A stretch of 64,000 nt of DNA from Bremia lactucae (lineage: Eukaryota > Oomycota > Peronosporomycetes > Peronosporales > Peronosporaceae), in assembly GCF_004359215.1 (NCBI RefSeq), contig NC_090614.1, positions 3,651,599-3,715,598 on the forward strand. The letters are read 5' to 3'. A program made the position numbers and the translations under genes. This document shows, one piece after another, positions 40,916 to 52,403 of this stretch; the stretch's first letter is position 1; every line of letters starts with the position of its first letter. The notes beneath the pieces are model-generated. The model had not been told where the DNA came from. It worked only from the letters and a program-made list of their open reading frames with translations, and ran no database searches.

Positions 40916-41640
40916 CAAGGATGACAGTGCGCCTAGCAACAGGTGCATTTGTAACGGTTAAGAAACGTGTAGATACACGTTAAAGGGTAAGCAATACGTT
41001 AATGATTTCATCGTACTAGATTGGATCACATATTGATGTCATCCTTGGACTACCTTGGCTCAATAAGAACGAACCATGTATGAACTGGCAGCATCAAGCC
41101 GTGACGATGCATGTCTCTTCTTCATCAGATCGCCAGCTAATGAACGTATCAAAGCGTCCACAAGCGTGTGGATGTTTTACAAGTGAGACGATGGCCTCAC
41201 TTGTGGTTCAGTCGTTTGCACGACTGCACAAGACCTCAGCGTGAATACCCGTCACACTGTGGAGTTATAATCCGACGGCTGTGCACAAGCACAGGCAGCG
41301 TCGAAGTTTGACAACTCGAATAAGTTAAGTGGGACGAAACAAGGTTTCTTACTCGAAAACAACATCCAAGAAAATTTGAATTGCCTGTCTTTAAGTGACA
41401 GTGCAAAAGTCCTAGATCAACTGGAGAGTCGATCGCAGAGGATCTCGATGTGGTAGCGCAACCACAGCAAGAGGCAGTTGGGGAGGATACCCCCCCCCCC
41501 AAATAATTTTTGTGGGACTAAGTCCCCGAAAACCTGTGGTCAAAGGTTCTCAGGTACCTTTAGAAATAATTTCCAAAGAGGAAACTGAGATAATCAATGT
41601 CTTAGTGAACAATGAATGAAGTGTAGGCGCTTTTACACTT

Positions 41641-43140
41641 GATATATTAGCGCCTCCGAAGTTAACTTCGGAGATTTCTCAATTGCCAACGCTTGAACCG
41701 AAACGTCTCTTGCGTGATGATCTGCGTAGTGGCAAAGTCAAGCAGATGTGCGAACTTGTCACAGATGACAAGTACGTGGCCGATATTCGGTCGGCAATAG
41801 TATTTCCTTAGAACGAACGGAATCTTAGTAGCCTATCGATAGACAAAAGTGGCCTCGATGAGAAGACTCGGATTGAACTTTTTATGTCCCAATCCTAGAA
41901 GCCTTTGAAGAAAAACTCTCTCTATATAGATTTAATAGAATTTAAGAATGTCTTTCTTGAATCATTACCGTGCGAGTTGCCTGAGGATAAAGGCACTCGA
42001 CACGAGATCGACCTAATCCCTGGCTCGAAATACTGTGTCATGAAAAATGGCCATTGCAATGTGAACAAGTAATAGCGATCGACATATTCTTTGCCGAGCG
42101 CTTAGCAGCGTGCCAGTGAGGTAATCAACTTCCCCAAATAGCTCTCTGACCTTCTGTGTGCGTAAAGCAACAGGAGGATGACAGATGGTGCATGCATTCA
42201 ATAAAATGAACGCTGCAACTGTACCGGCTAAAATGCCGATACCACGAAAAGACGTAATCACTGATCGTATGTCAAAAGGTACTATCAATTCATTAATGGA
42301 TCTGATGGATGGATTTTATCGGACCTTACACGTGAACAAGATATTTCGTTCACAGCAGTAAGCACCCCAAGCGGTATGCTATGGGACTGGCTAGTCATGC
42401 CACAGGGACTTCGTAATACCCCTGCGACATTTAACAGATGCGTAACCATTCGGTAAGATCGGTGTGGGATTTTCCACCGAGCTATTTTGATGACGTCTTC
42501 GTTCATAGTAGAGCCATGAACGGAAAGTCGGATGTTAAAGTACATCGTACCCAAGTCCGAAATGTTCTTACACGTATGCGTAAACAAGTTGTATGCAATT
42601 CTCAAGAAGTGTATATTCGCTGCAAGCAAATGGGTTTGTCGTGGGCAAACGCGGTGTACGTTCGGATCTAAAAACGATCAAGGCCATCGTCGATTGGTCT
42701 GCGCCAGTCAATGTAAAGAAACGTAGAAAGTTCCTCGGTTTAGCGACGTACCTGCACAAGTACTCACGCAATTATGCCGAAATGACAGTACATCTTTCTT
42801 CTTTGTCGAAGAAAAATGTAAGGTGATCTCGAACGCTGTTTGTCAGCGTTCTTCTGCGAATATTAATCAAAGCTTGATGCAATCTCCCATCGTGGCGATT
42901 GCAGATCAATCCATGCCCGTTCGTGGTCTGTGACGTCAGCGATTTTATAATTGGCTGTGCATGAATGCAATATGACACAGACGGCGCAGAGCGCGTCGTC
43001 TGCTATCAGTCGCGTCAGCTTCAACCAACTGAGCGCAACTACACAGTGCCTGAAAAGGAACTCCTTGCATGACATATGCACTGGCTTTGCTTAAGCTCTA
43101 TCTCTTGGGAGATAAAGCGCTCATTTTTAAAGGACAATGC
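41641..43140 (+). pseudogene. Gypsy family B reverse transcriptase and RNase H, broken
   Basis: Landmarks in shifting frames: LLRDDLRSGKVKQMCEL, DKYVADIRSAIVFP, RHEIDLIPGSKYCVMK, DWLVMPQGLRNTPATFNRCV, SYFDDVFVHSRAMNG (intact YFDD), KFLGLATYLHKYSRNYAE, then RNase H words YTVPEKELL and RSSANAHLRRP. Stop codons and shifts occur between nearly every block, so it is inactive even though the YFDD box survives. Confidence 0.8.
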
Positions 43141-43613
43141 GTCTTTGCCCACGGCCGTAAACAGTCCACATCTCTCGCAAAGACATGCGAGATGGTATTT
43201 TTTGCGGAGCATAACTTTTCCGTGAAAATATAATTCAGGGCGACTTAGTGTCGTCGCTAATGCCCATTTGCGCCGGCCCGATTTTGAGCCCACAGCGCAA
43301 ATAACAGTGAGCATAAGGCCACTGTTGCAACAATAAGTGCTCGTCATCAACTTGTCTCGACGACTTACAAGAGCTGATCAAGAAGATAGGCTATAATTTT
43401 TCTGATAAATTTCCTTAGAAATCCATCCCAACAATCGTTAAATAGTTGTCGAAATTGTATCGATCCTCAACAGATCGATATATAACACGCAATGTTTTAT
43501 TTTATTATACAGCCATTGCTGGTGACGCACCTCGTGTCGCAACCCTACCCAAAAAAGATCGGATTCGCCTCGTTTGACGAGCCCGAATATTTTAATTTCC
43601 CCCTCAACATCCA

Positions 43614-43907
43614 TTGATGGTATCAAGTGGTGGGAAGCGCTTTCTTGTTGAAAGTTTATTGAACCACCGTGAGGCAAAGGGGGTTCGAACGAGTTATCTC
43701 GTTCGTTGGCGAAGGTATCCATCCTTGCATGATAGTTGTGAACCTCATTTCCAACAGATGTTCGGGGTCTCCTCTTGCAGTTCGACGAGACCCATTTTCG
43801 TCAACAGAAGGTACATCGGAGAACGAGCGCTTCCCGCGCTTGTAAAAAGATTGGAGGTTCTCAATCCCTTGACGCATCTCGTAAAAGATGCGAGTCCTCC
43901 AATGTAG
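43614..43907 (+). pseudogene. Chromodomain of Gypsy family B
   Basis: The frame reads FLVESLLNHREAKGVRTSYL, VRWRRYPSLHDSCEP, the standard chromodomain pattern (aromatic-V-E-x-I-L, Y-L-V-R/K-W, W-E-P), with C in place of the usual W before E-P. A C-terminal chromodomain places the family among the chromoviruses, which use it to target heterochromatin. About 200 bp of non-chromodomain sequence follows in frame. Confidence 0.8.
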
Positions 43908-45124
43908 ATCTTTGAGGGAATATGCTTCCTTAAGGGCATGCCCAGCACCCTTAAAGCAGCATGGGCAAGAGTCCCCCCCCGAGAGGCAAGAAAATACCTG
44001 CATCTCTCGACGAACGGTGCAACTTACAGCGTGCACCTTTAAGGTCCATTTTCATACTGTTCGTGGAAAGAATTTAAGCTTTCAAGCCAGACGCCACGGC
44101 CTGTGTTCTGTACATTATGTACAAAGGCTGTCCAAGCTTGAAGCAATGGTTTGACATCCTTTGCTCGCTTGCAAGTGTACCACCGATGCCGGAAAAGGCA
44201 TCGATAAAACAATTTTGTTTCATCCTCACCAGGCTACTGAAGCCTGGATGAGTCGAATAACGAGATATGATATTGATCATTGGTCATACCAAACCAACCA
44301 ATGAGATGTCCCTTAGAGGGTAACTAAGGCATCTTTCAGGAGCGAACCGCAACGTATTGTGGTCCCTATCCTGGCGGCTCATGTTAACGTTAACGTAAAC
44401 TTGGCCCTGGGAGCAATACCTAGAATATATCCTTTTCGTGTGATGCAAACTAGCAGCAGCACTCTATCCTTCGAAACACTTAATTCTGGTGACGCATACT
44501 ACCGTCACCAGAGTGGTCATCGCTCACGAAGTCACCATTAGATGACTTCCCACCAAAGAGGTCCGACGAGTCGAACAACCTCGTCATCACCTCTCTGGGC
44601 GTCACGTTATAACGCAAAGGTTAAGCCGACTCGGCCCCAGGTCATCCGGCGGCTTTTACAGTAGATACTGATGCGGGCAATACAGGTGGCTTGGTCCAGT
44701 CACCTTCAATTAGTGTAGCAAATGACTTGCCACCGTCTCCTGCAATGTCATTACAGATGACATACTCCAGTCACCTCCATTGGGATAAGGAGGTGACATA
44801 ACCCTAGCAGTAGACGCATTAGCGTCTACTGAATATTTGCCTGACTGACAGCTACACTGATCCGTGCATCTACCAGCTTAGCGGCCTCTCGGCCCACGTG
44901 CACAGACTTATTCGTCGCCATCTTGGTCTCGGTCAAAACCTACAACGCAAATAAAATCGGCGTTTTGCTTTGAAGCATTAATGCAAATTACAGGGAAATG
45001 CATTAGAATCTTTCCTGTCACCCTAAATTAGTTATTATAGTGACTGTTGGTTATGGGGGATGTAATGTGGTAGCCGATAATGAGGCTGTTAATGAACCGG
45101 CTAAGGTGCGCACGAAGGAAGCGG
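43908..45124. other. 3' internal region of Gypsy family B plus copy, no domain recognised
   Basis: Open frames are short. The stretch lies between the chromodomain and the 3' LTR and is rich in short direct and inverted words (for example GTTAACGTTAACGT at 44385-44398). It may be element 3' untranslated sequence or an insertion. Confidence 0.45.
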
Positions 45125-45600
45125 ATTGGGGGGTCTCGTCATATAAGTATTATTTTCTACAAAAGGAATAACAATAATTATTTACTATAAGAGGAAATAA
45201 ACAAAGAAGTACAAAATTATTATCGTTTTTAATTTTGACTAAAATAGTTCCAATAATACCAAATTTGGTATTATTGATGCAATAAGACATTAGCTCTTTT
45301 GATTGGTTGATTTAAGTCTAAATCAACCCCGCCAACCGTTTCAAGACACGATTGTGCGGTGCGCACTGAGGCGCCATACTAGTTAAATATTAAAATAATG
45401 AGTTCAGCATTAGATATAAGATCGTTAGAAAACTAAATATATAAATACAGTATCGCTTTTCCTAAATTCTAATCCTTTGAATTACTTTTGGTAGCTAAAG
45501 ACCCTTGGCTACTTTGAAACCTTCCCCTTACCCCTGTGTACGTGAAGTTTTGAGGCACTTAGCCTCCACTGTAACCAGTGTAAGATCAACTAGTACTTAC
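45125..45600 (+). repeat. LTR-B 3' copy of plus element, diverged
   Basis: It shares AAAAGGAATAACAATAATTAT, AAATTTGGTATTATTGATGC, AATAAGACATTAG, GGTAGCTAAAGACC and TGTACGTGAAGT in order with LTR-B at 50524-50997 (reversed). Both borders are approximate because the terminal bases are eroded. Confidence 0.65.
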
Positions 45601-45763
45601 CAGTACTTGCTTATTAAGTTAGAACAAGATTAAGCATGAAAGTGGCTATGTCTACATTAAGTGCAGTGAAGCCGGCTTTATCGACACGTCCGAGCTTTAT
45701 AAGAAACGCTGAGCCTATTGGTGCCCCACAGCTTCGTTGACCTACTTTGTTGGCGAATGTTTC

Positions 45764-46164
45764 TGTAGCGACCTCACACTACAACGCCCACACCTTCGGG
45801 CTTCGGGCACAGCGAGCTAGTTGGTGGGCGCCTATGGCGTCCAAACACAAAGAAATTAAATTCGTAGATGTCAAGATGCGTTTTCCTGTCTTCTCGTGCG
45901 CACTGTGTACTAAGAACAAACTTAAAGGCTTGTCTATATTTGATAGGATTCATTTTAAAACCAGTTCTCTGTAGATGTGCATTTCTACTGGCGAGCGTTT
46001 GTATTCTAAATACATCAACTCGCGGATGATGTCAGACGTCATCCCCTTTAATGTAAATGCACCTGTGTGTCATACACACTGGGGGCACTCCCCGAACCTC
46101 ACCCGAGTGACAGGTTAAAAGCTTCACACGAATCGATTGATTTGAACCTTACAGGCGTGTAACA
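45764..46164 (-). repeat. LTR-C, a divergent relative of LTR-A
   Basis: The central and right parts follow LTR-A order: GGATGATGTCAGACGTCATCC (46024-46044), TAATGTAAATGCACCTGTG, TCATACACAC, CACCCGAGTGACAGG. The left part differs. It adjoins the cut integrase of the Gypsy B minus copy at about 46190, so it is probably a separate insertion. Borders TGTAGCG..GTAACA are approximate. Confidence 0.6.
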
Positions 46165-46218
46165 CAAGGTAGTTGGCCTATCCGTTCAGAAGGATTTTTT
46201 ATAATGTAATATCGTCGA

Positions 46219-46622
46219 TTATAAGGGTCTCGATCTCCAGAGTAACCTCTGGAGTCGAGATATCGTGTCAACAAAGACACGAGCACGCGTTGGCTGTGAT
46301 TGACTCCGGGACGGCAGCAAGATATACCATCTTGTCAAAACGATCAGCAAAAACAAGAATACCATTATTCTTGTGATCGTCTTTGAAAAACCGAAGACAA
46401 AGTCCATAGATACGGACTGCCAACACTCTGCCGTAATAGCAGAAGTTGTAACGGAGCACGGGATGAAACACTGGATTTCACTCGTTGCCAAACTTCGCAA
46501 GCACGTATGCTCCTGCGGACGACCTCATTCTGGTGTGACCAGTAAAAGGCGCGACTTATAATGTTATAGGTCTTCTCACGTCCACGATGCCAATTTATTG
46601 GAGCATCGTGACACTCGTACAT
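46219..46622 (-). pseudogene. Gypsy family B integrase fragment
   Basis: The first frame has the H-H-C-C zinc-binding block: YECHDAPINWHRGREKTYN, then RAFYWSHQNEVVRRSIRACE and CEVWQRVK. The next frame covers the start of the core (VRIYGLCLRFFKDDHKN, LVFADRFDKMVYLAAV), where the first catalytic Asp is not preserved in clear form. The end is truncated by LTR-C. Confidence 0.75.
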
Positions 46623-47105
46623 GAGGCGTAAACGTAAATTATTGTGGGTGGGGATGACGACACGAGGTGTGTCGCCAGCTATGGCTGTGAAATACAGTAA
46701 AATATTGCGTTTTGTGTATCAATCCGTTTAGGATTGATATAATTTTGACAATTCCTTCCAGGAATGTTGTGATGATTTTTTCGATGATCCATCAACTCTT
46801 TTAGAGCCTTATCTTGAGCTTCTTAAGCGTCGCCAAGTAATCTTGACGACGGAACAATAATTGTTCCAACAGTGCGCTTATGCACACTGTTGTTTTGCGC
46901 TGTCGGCTCAAAATCGGGCCGGCGCGTATGGACATCAGCGACGACATTAAGTCACCCTGGTTTATATTTCACGGAAACGTTATGCTTCGCATAAAAGAAC
47001 AACCATCTCACATGTCTTTGCGAGAGATGTGGACTGTTTACGGCTGTGCGTAAAGACATATGGTCCTTATAAACAATGAACGGTCTATCTCCCAAAAGAT
47101 AGACC

Positions 47106-48274
47106 CTAAGCGTAGCAAGTGCTTATTTCATGGAAGGCATTCCTTTTCATGCACAAAGAAATTGCGTTCAGTTGGTTGAAGCTGACGCGACTGATAACAG
47201 ACGACGCGCTCTGCGCCGTCTGTGTCATATTGCTTAAATGCACAGCCGATTGCAAAATCGCTGGCGTCACAATGGAATGGCTTGCCTTGGTCTGCAATCG
47301 CCAGGATTGGCGATTGCATAAAGCTTTGCTTGATATCCATAAGGAACGCCGACAATCAGCGTTCGATGACCACTTTACATTTATCTTTATTAAAGAGGAA
47401 ATATGTACTGTCATTTTGGCATAACAACGGAAGTACTTGTGTGAGTACGCCTATAATCCGAGGAAATTTCAAAGTCCCTTTACATCGAATAGCATAGGCC
47501 AGTCGGTGATTGCCTTGATCTTTTCCCGAAATGGCTTACACCGTGTTTACCCAAAACATGTATTTCACTTGCAGCGAATATGCACTTCTTGAAATTTACA
47601 TACAGCTTATGCTTACGCATAAGTGTAAGATTCTTTTGGACAAGGGTACGATGTACTTCAACGTCCGACTTTCCGTTCATGGCTCTTCTCTGAACAAAGA
47701 CGTCATCAGAAAGAACTCAGTGTGAAATCCCGCACCGATCTAAACAGATTTGTCGCACATCTGCTCAAGGTTGCAGGGGCATTACTAAGCCCATGCACAA
47801 TCTGAACCCTCCTGTTGCTTTACACACAGAGAAGGTCGAAGAGCTATGTGGGAAGGTGGGCTCCGTCACGTGGCTCGCTGCCAACCGATCGGCGAAGAAT
47901 ATGTCGATCGCAAATACTTGTTCATGACGCAATGTCCACTGCTTCATGACACAGTAATTCAAACCTGGTATCAGGTCGATTTCGTGTCGAGTGCTTTTAT
48001 CCTTTGGCAACTCGCACGATAATGATTCAGGGAGTACATCCTTGAATTTGATCAAAATTTTATACAAAGGATCTGTCTTCAAAGACTCCCAATATTGCGA
48101 CGTAAATCGTTCAACCCGAATCTTCTCATCGAGGCCACTTTTGTCGATCGATGAGCTACTGAATATCCGTTCGTTGTCAGGAAATACTATTGCCGACCGA
48201 ATATCGGCCACGTACTTGTCATCTGTGACAAGTACGCAGATCTGCTTGACTTTGCCACTACGCAGATCACGCAA
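47106..48274 (-). pseudogene. Gypsy family B reverse transcriptase and RNase H (minus copy)
   Basis: The longest open piece (48274-47765) begins MRDLRSGKVKQICVLVTDD and contains STRHEIDLIPGLNYCVMKQW and VCKATGGFRLC. After a shift the active-site block reads SDDVFVQRRAMNGKSDV (F-S-D-D). RNase H words are QGKPFHCDASDFAIGCAFKQ and RQLQPTERNFFVHEKECL. It is colinear with the plus copy at 41641-43140. Confidence 0.8.
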
Positions 48275-49192
48275 GAACCGTTTTGCTTCTACCGTTGGCG
48301 ATTGAGATATCCCGAAGTTAAATTCGAAGGTGCTACCAGATCAAGTGTATAAGCGTCTACACGTGATCCGTTGTTAACTAAGACAGTTAATGTCTCACTT
48401 ACCTCTTTGGGACTTTTTTTTAAAAAGGTTACTGGGAACCTTTGACCAAAGGTTTCGGGAGACTTAATTCCGCAGATTCTTGAGGACTTGTTACCTCAAG
48501 GTTTTTGCGAAATATCCTCCGCAACTGACTCTAGCTGTGGAGCGCAACCATAGCGAGATCCCTACGATCGACTGTCCAGTCGATCTAGGACTTACGATGT
48601 TCCTTAAAGACAGGGGTTGAATATTTTCTTGGATGTTGCTTTCCAAGCAAGCATCCTTGTTTCGAACCACTCAACATATCCGAGTTGTCGAACTCCGACG
48701 GCTGTGCTTGTGCGCAGCTGTCGGACTCTAACTCCATAGTATTCCATAGTATGATGAATATTCCTACTGAGGTCTAATGAAGTCGTGAAAGCAACTAAAT
48801 CAAAAGGAAGGCGACCACTCTCACTCGTAGGACACCCACAGCTTGTGGACGCTTGAACACGTTCATCAGATGGCCAACTATTAAACGTGACGCAGGCATC
48901 GTCACGGCTTGATGCTGCCAATTGATGCATGGCTCGTACTTTTTAAGCCATGGTTATCGTTGGATGACATCGAATTTGTACTCCAAATTTGTCATCCATA
49001 TTCAGTACGAGAAATAATCATCGTACGGTTTACCCTCAACGTGTATTGGAATTAAACTACGCGTTTCTTTACTGTTATAGATGCGCCTGTTGCATGGCGC
49101 ACTGTCATCCTTGTCAGAGGTATATCGCGCTCATATTTTTTGAGTCTGCGATCTTCTTGCGATTGGCGTGTAATAAATTTTTTTGAGCCCCT

Positions 49193-50391
49193 TCAATCAA
49201 CTAGGGGCAACTTAATTGAAACTCTTATTATCAGAATGATGACGTTGACCTCATCCCCTGGGACAGTTACACACAATGTTTGTGTGTGAGGACTTTCGTC
49301 AAAGGCCTGCAAATTCTTTTGACGTTGCTGGATCAGAAGGGTACTGACCCCGACCATAGTTTGACGATTCACCTCGCCGTTGCGAATTTGCAAATCTTCG
49401 GATCCACGCCCTCCGCTGTTTCTAGCGAAAGTTCGATCATTTTGCTCAGTGTTTCTAGGCACTTGGCGTGGGGGCAGGCGTTCTGGCCCGTCTTTTGACA
49501 ACGATTGCAGTTTTGCAATCGTTTGCGCTTGAAGAGCGAGGTTTCTCGCTCTCCACATACGAGAGGTCTATAGGTTCGGAAACTCCGTTTCTTGTCGTCT
49601 CGGAGGACGATAAGTTTCAGAGTGGACGAAACCCTGTTTAAGGCTGAAGTCCTCCTATTTTGCTATAGAGATCGCTTGGGCGAGCGACTAGAGTTTAAGC
49701 TGAAAACAGGTGATTCTTAACCGGACCGCCTGCAAGGTCTTCAATAAACACAGTTACCTGTGTTTGTTCATCAATTAGATGACTTAGCAAAGAAACAACT
49801 AACCAGGTATCGTGTATGCTGGGCATACGAGTGAAGGCAACGCTTGGTCTACTTCAATCCAGGAGCTCGGCTCGAGCTCTCAATTTGGCACGTGGTGGCT
49901 TAAATGTTTGTCTGAGCCGGTTTGTAAAGACCTAAAAACCAATAGGTCGTGAAGCTTGCGCCTTAAGGCTCAAGATTTGGCACGTTTGGCTGAGTTGGAC
50001 ATGCCAAATTTCACTTTTGTCGCATCAATGATGATGCAACAATCTTTAATGGCGTCATCTAATTCGACGAACCGTCTTAAAAGGGAGTCGCTTTCGACTG
50101 CCTTAAACTCAAAGATTACGATCTTTACGCTTCCGAAAGCGTCGACCCGCTAGCAGCATGTAAATGCTGCTGTCTCAACAGCTCTAACTGTTGATCACAC
50201 TGTTTTCTCAACATCTCCGCGCATTGGGAGCCTTGCTGGTGAAGCAAGGCTACCGTTTCCTGGGCCCCGTCGAGTTCATATTGTATGAACTCAGCTATGG
50301 CCGCATGTGGTTCATCTAAGTTCAGAGTGACAGCATAGCGCCAACGGTTGGCTCGCTTACGACCGAACTCATACGTTCGATCGCTCTGCAT
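49193..50391 (-). pseudogene. Gypsy family B gag remnant
   Basis: The gag start is readable at 50391-50125 (MQSDRTYEFGRKRANRWRYA, then a Gln/Leu-rich helix EMLRKQCDQQLELLRQQH). The gag end at 49558-49193 has NLALQAQTIAKLQSLSKD and QRQKNLQAFDESPHTQTLCV. The middle is broken by stops. Confidence 0.65.
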
Positions 50392-50523
50392 TCATTATCA
50401 CAAATAAGGAGTAATCCTTTCACGCGTTGCGTGATGGCTATCTTGAGTGGGCTTAAAATCTCCCTCCATCATCCATGAATGAAATGTGCGTGGGCCGTTG
50501 AACAAACTACGAAGGCTACCAGG

Positions 50524-50997
50524 TGTTACGGGGCATACTGATAACAATACTACTGACTACAGTGAAGTTGGGGCGCCTCGACTACTTCACGTACACGTCG
50601 TGCAGAAGAAGGATCTAAGTAGCTAAGAAATCTTAGCTACTAAAGGTAATGTCTAAGGCTTTAAATCGAGAAAAAAATCAACTGTATCAATATATTAAGT
50701 TCCTACGTAATGAATTTTGTATCGACTACTATTTTATTAGACTATGTATGGCGCCTACTTGAGCACCGCACATTAGTATCTTGTTACAATTGGTGGCGTT
50801 GATTCAAACTTGAATTACCGAATCAATAAAACCGATGTCTTATTGCGTCACTATGACTAAATTTGGTAATATTGGAACTAATAAAACAAAATTACGATCA
50901 AAATTTGTACTTCTTGCTTGTCTGTTCTCATAATATAGTATTAATTGTTCCTCTTATAGGAAATATATTTAACGTAACGGGACACCTCGTTACGACA
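50524..50997 (-). repeat. LTR-B of minus copy (474 bp)
   Basis: On the plus strand it starts TGTTACGGGG and ends CGTTACGACA (TG..CA). The inner edge is fixed by CCTGGTAGCC on the minus strand. It contains the palindrome GTAGCTAAGA-AA-TCTTAGCTAC at 50619-50640. At the element's 5' end it contains the stem CGTAACG..CGTTACG, equivalent to the hairpin at 40187. Confidence 0.8.
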
Positions 50998-51333
50998 CCT
51001 AGAGAAATATAAAACTGAACAGCCTACATCTCCAAATAGACTTATTAAAAATGAAAGTGGGAGCGATGCACCGCTTTCGGCGCATGAATGCCCTCTGTAC
51101 TACAAAAGATTATACTCCCAGCATTAAAGCACCTTTTCAGTGCTGTTGGGGGCTAAAGGCCAACCTTTTGACCGACCTCTAAATTGGTGGTTACCTACTC
51201 GTTCAAAAGATCAACAGACATAGCATTATGGCTAGCGGGATCAGATCTGAAAGGAGTACATTAACTCTCACATATTTGACTTTTGGCTATAGGGGCACCC
51301 AATGTGACCACATGATGATTTTAGCGCCTGAGA
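50998..51333. other. No feature recognised
   Basis: Lies between LTR-B and the isolated LTR-A. There is no coding signal and no similarity to gag of family A. Confidence 0.45.
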
Positions 51334-51862
51334 TGCAGGCGGACACGCCGTAAATGCGGCCACGCTCTACTTAGACACACACCCTAGCACAGCGAGGAAG
51401 TGGTTAAAACAGCTTCTCTTGCGTGCAGTGAGGTAGTTGTGGTGGGCGCCTTAGCGATCTCACCCAACGCACTAAGTACTCAAAGTGTCGTCACGGGAGC
51501 GGTAATCCGGCTCCTCGTGCGCACTTAATAAGTAGAAAGTATTTTTCAGACTGATTTATATTTAATCGTTTTAAATAATTACCTTTTTTACCAATCAAAA
51601 ATGTCATCTCTATAGATAACACTTAATATGTATTGCGAGCATATCTTTCAAGATATCTCGCGTAACGGATGACGCTAGGCGTCATCCCTCCTAATGTGAA
51701 TGCACCTATCTGCATATCATACACAAGGATTGGTCACAATGTGAGCCACACCCGAGTGCTGGGTCTAATTACTATCATTTAGTAATTGACCATCACCTGT
51801 AAAGTTTACCAAGTGTACTTAATGGGGACTGTGTAAAATTAGGGCAACTTTAGCCCGTTACA
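51334..51862 (-). repeat. LTR-A copy 2, probable solo LTR (529 bp)
   Basis: It is nearly full-length against 2062-2594, from TGCAGGCGGACACG to GCCCGTTACA, with the palindrome intact at 51667-51687. Flanks TGAGA (before) and TGAAA (after) agree at four of five bases and may be an eroded target-site duplication. No family A internal sequence adjoins, which fits loss of the body by LTR-LTR recombination. Confidence 0.8.
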
Positions 51863-52403
51863 TGAAATGCTGTTTATCTTATGCTGTACCTTACTTCGGT
51901 TAGGGTGCTTTTTCATGTCAGACTTCATGGTGAGTTAAAATGTGAGGCTAGAGGATTTAGTCCGTTCGACTTGCAAAGGTCGCGGAAGAAATACAAACAT
52001 GCAATTTGATCTGAGGAGGCCTTACAGCACTAAGCACGAATGAATCGTGCAATACAAGTTTTACTTGTTCTTTACCATCTGCTGGCATTAAGGTACTAAC
52101 TCGATAACGATAAAGTTCTTAGGGACCTCAAAAAACAATCACTTGTATCGTACATAATTTTCAGAGAGTGGTGGCTTCGAACCAGGAGATCGCAGACTCA
52201 AACTTATTGAGCTCATAGAATTACGAAATAGGTGCATTTTAACCTTTTTATTTGTGAAAATTACATTCTCGAGCCACCAAACGTTTTTAGCGAATAGGGA
52301 GTTTTCGCTTAAAACTGTGTAAACCACTTTATCGCACATGCATATCCGCACCAGTAGACCACCAAACGGCAACGAGCGTTGATCCCTCGGTTACCTCTCT
52401 ATC
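51863..52403. other. Intergenic, SMC1 upstream region
   Basis: No gene or repeat recognised. The SMC1 promoter is expected here, but no core element is obvious. Confidence 0.5.

Larger units (their letters stand above)
40187..45600 (+). mobile_element. Gypsy family B (chromovirus) plus-strand copy, decayed, internally deleted
   Basis: Order: partial 5' LTR (40187-40360), gag end (from about 40370), protease (about 40780-40910), RT (about 41640-42500), RNase H (about 42720-43140), chromodomain (about 43620-43760) and 3' LTR (about 45125-45600). Compared with the minus copy at 46190-50997, the 5' LTR end and most of gag are deleted near 40360, and integrase is missing between about 43300 and 43550. 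Stops are frequent throughout. Confidence 0.85.
46190..50997 (-). mobile_element. Gypsy family B minus-strand copy, decayed
   Basis: Read right to left: LTR-B (50997-50524), primer-binding-like CCTGGTAGCCTTCG directly inside, gag (50391 to about 49193), protease (about 49200-48950), RT (48274-47480), RNase H (47414-47106) and integrase zinc-binding and core fragments (46622-46219). It is cut at LTR-C. It is tail to tail with the plus copy, so the two form an imperfect inverted repeat of about 10.8 kb. Frames are broken many times. Confidence 0.85.

Noticed and set aside
41491..41501. Run of C residues as a possible editing or slippage signal
   Set aside because: A homopolymer in decayed Gypsy DNA is better explained as ordinary repeat expansion or sequencing uncertainty.
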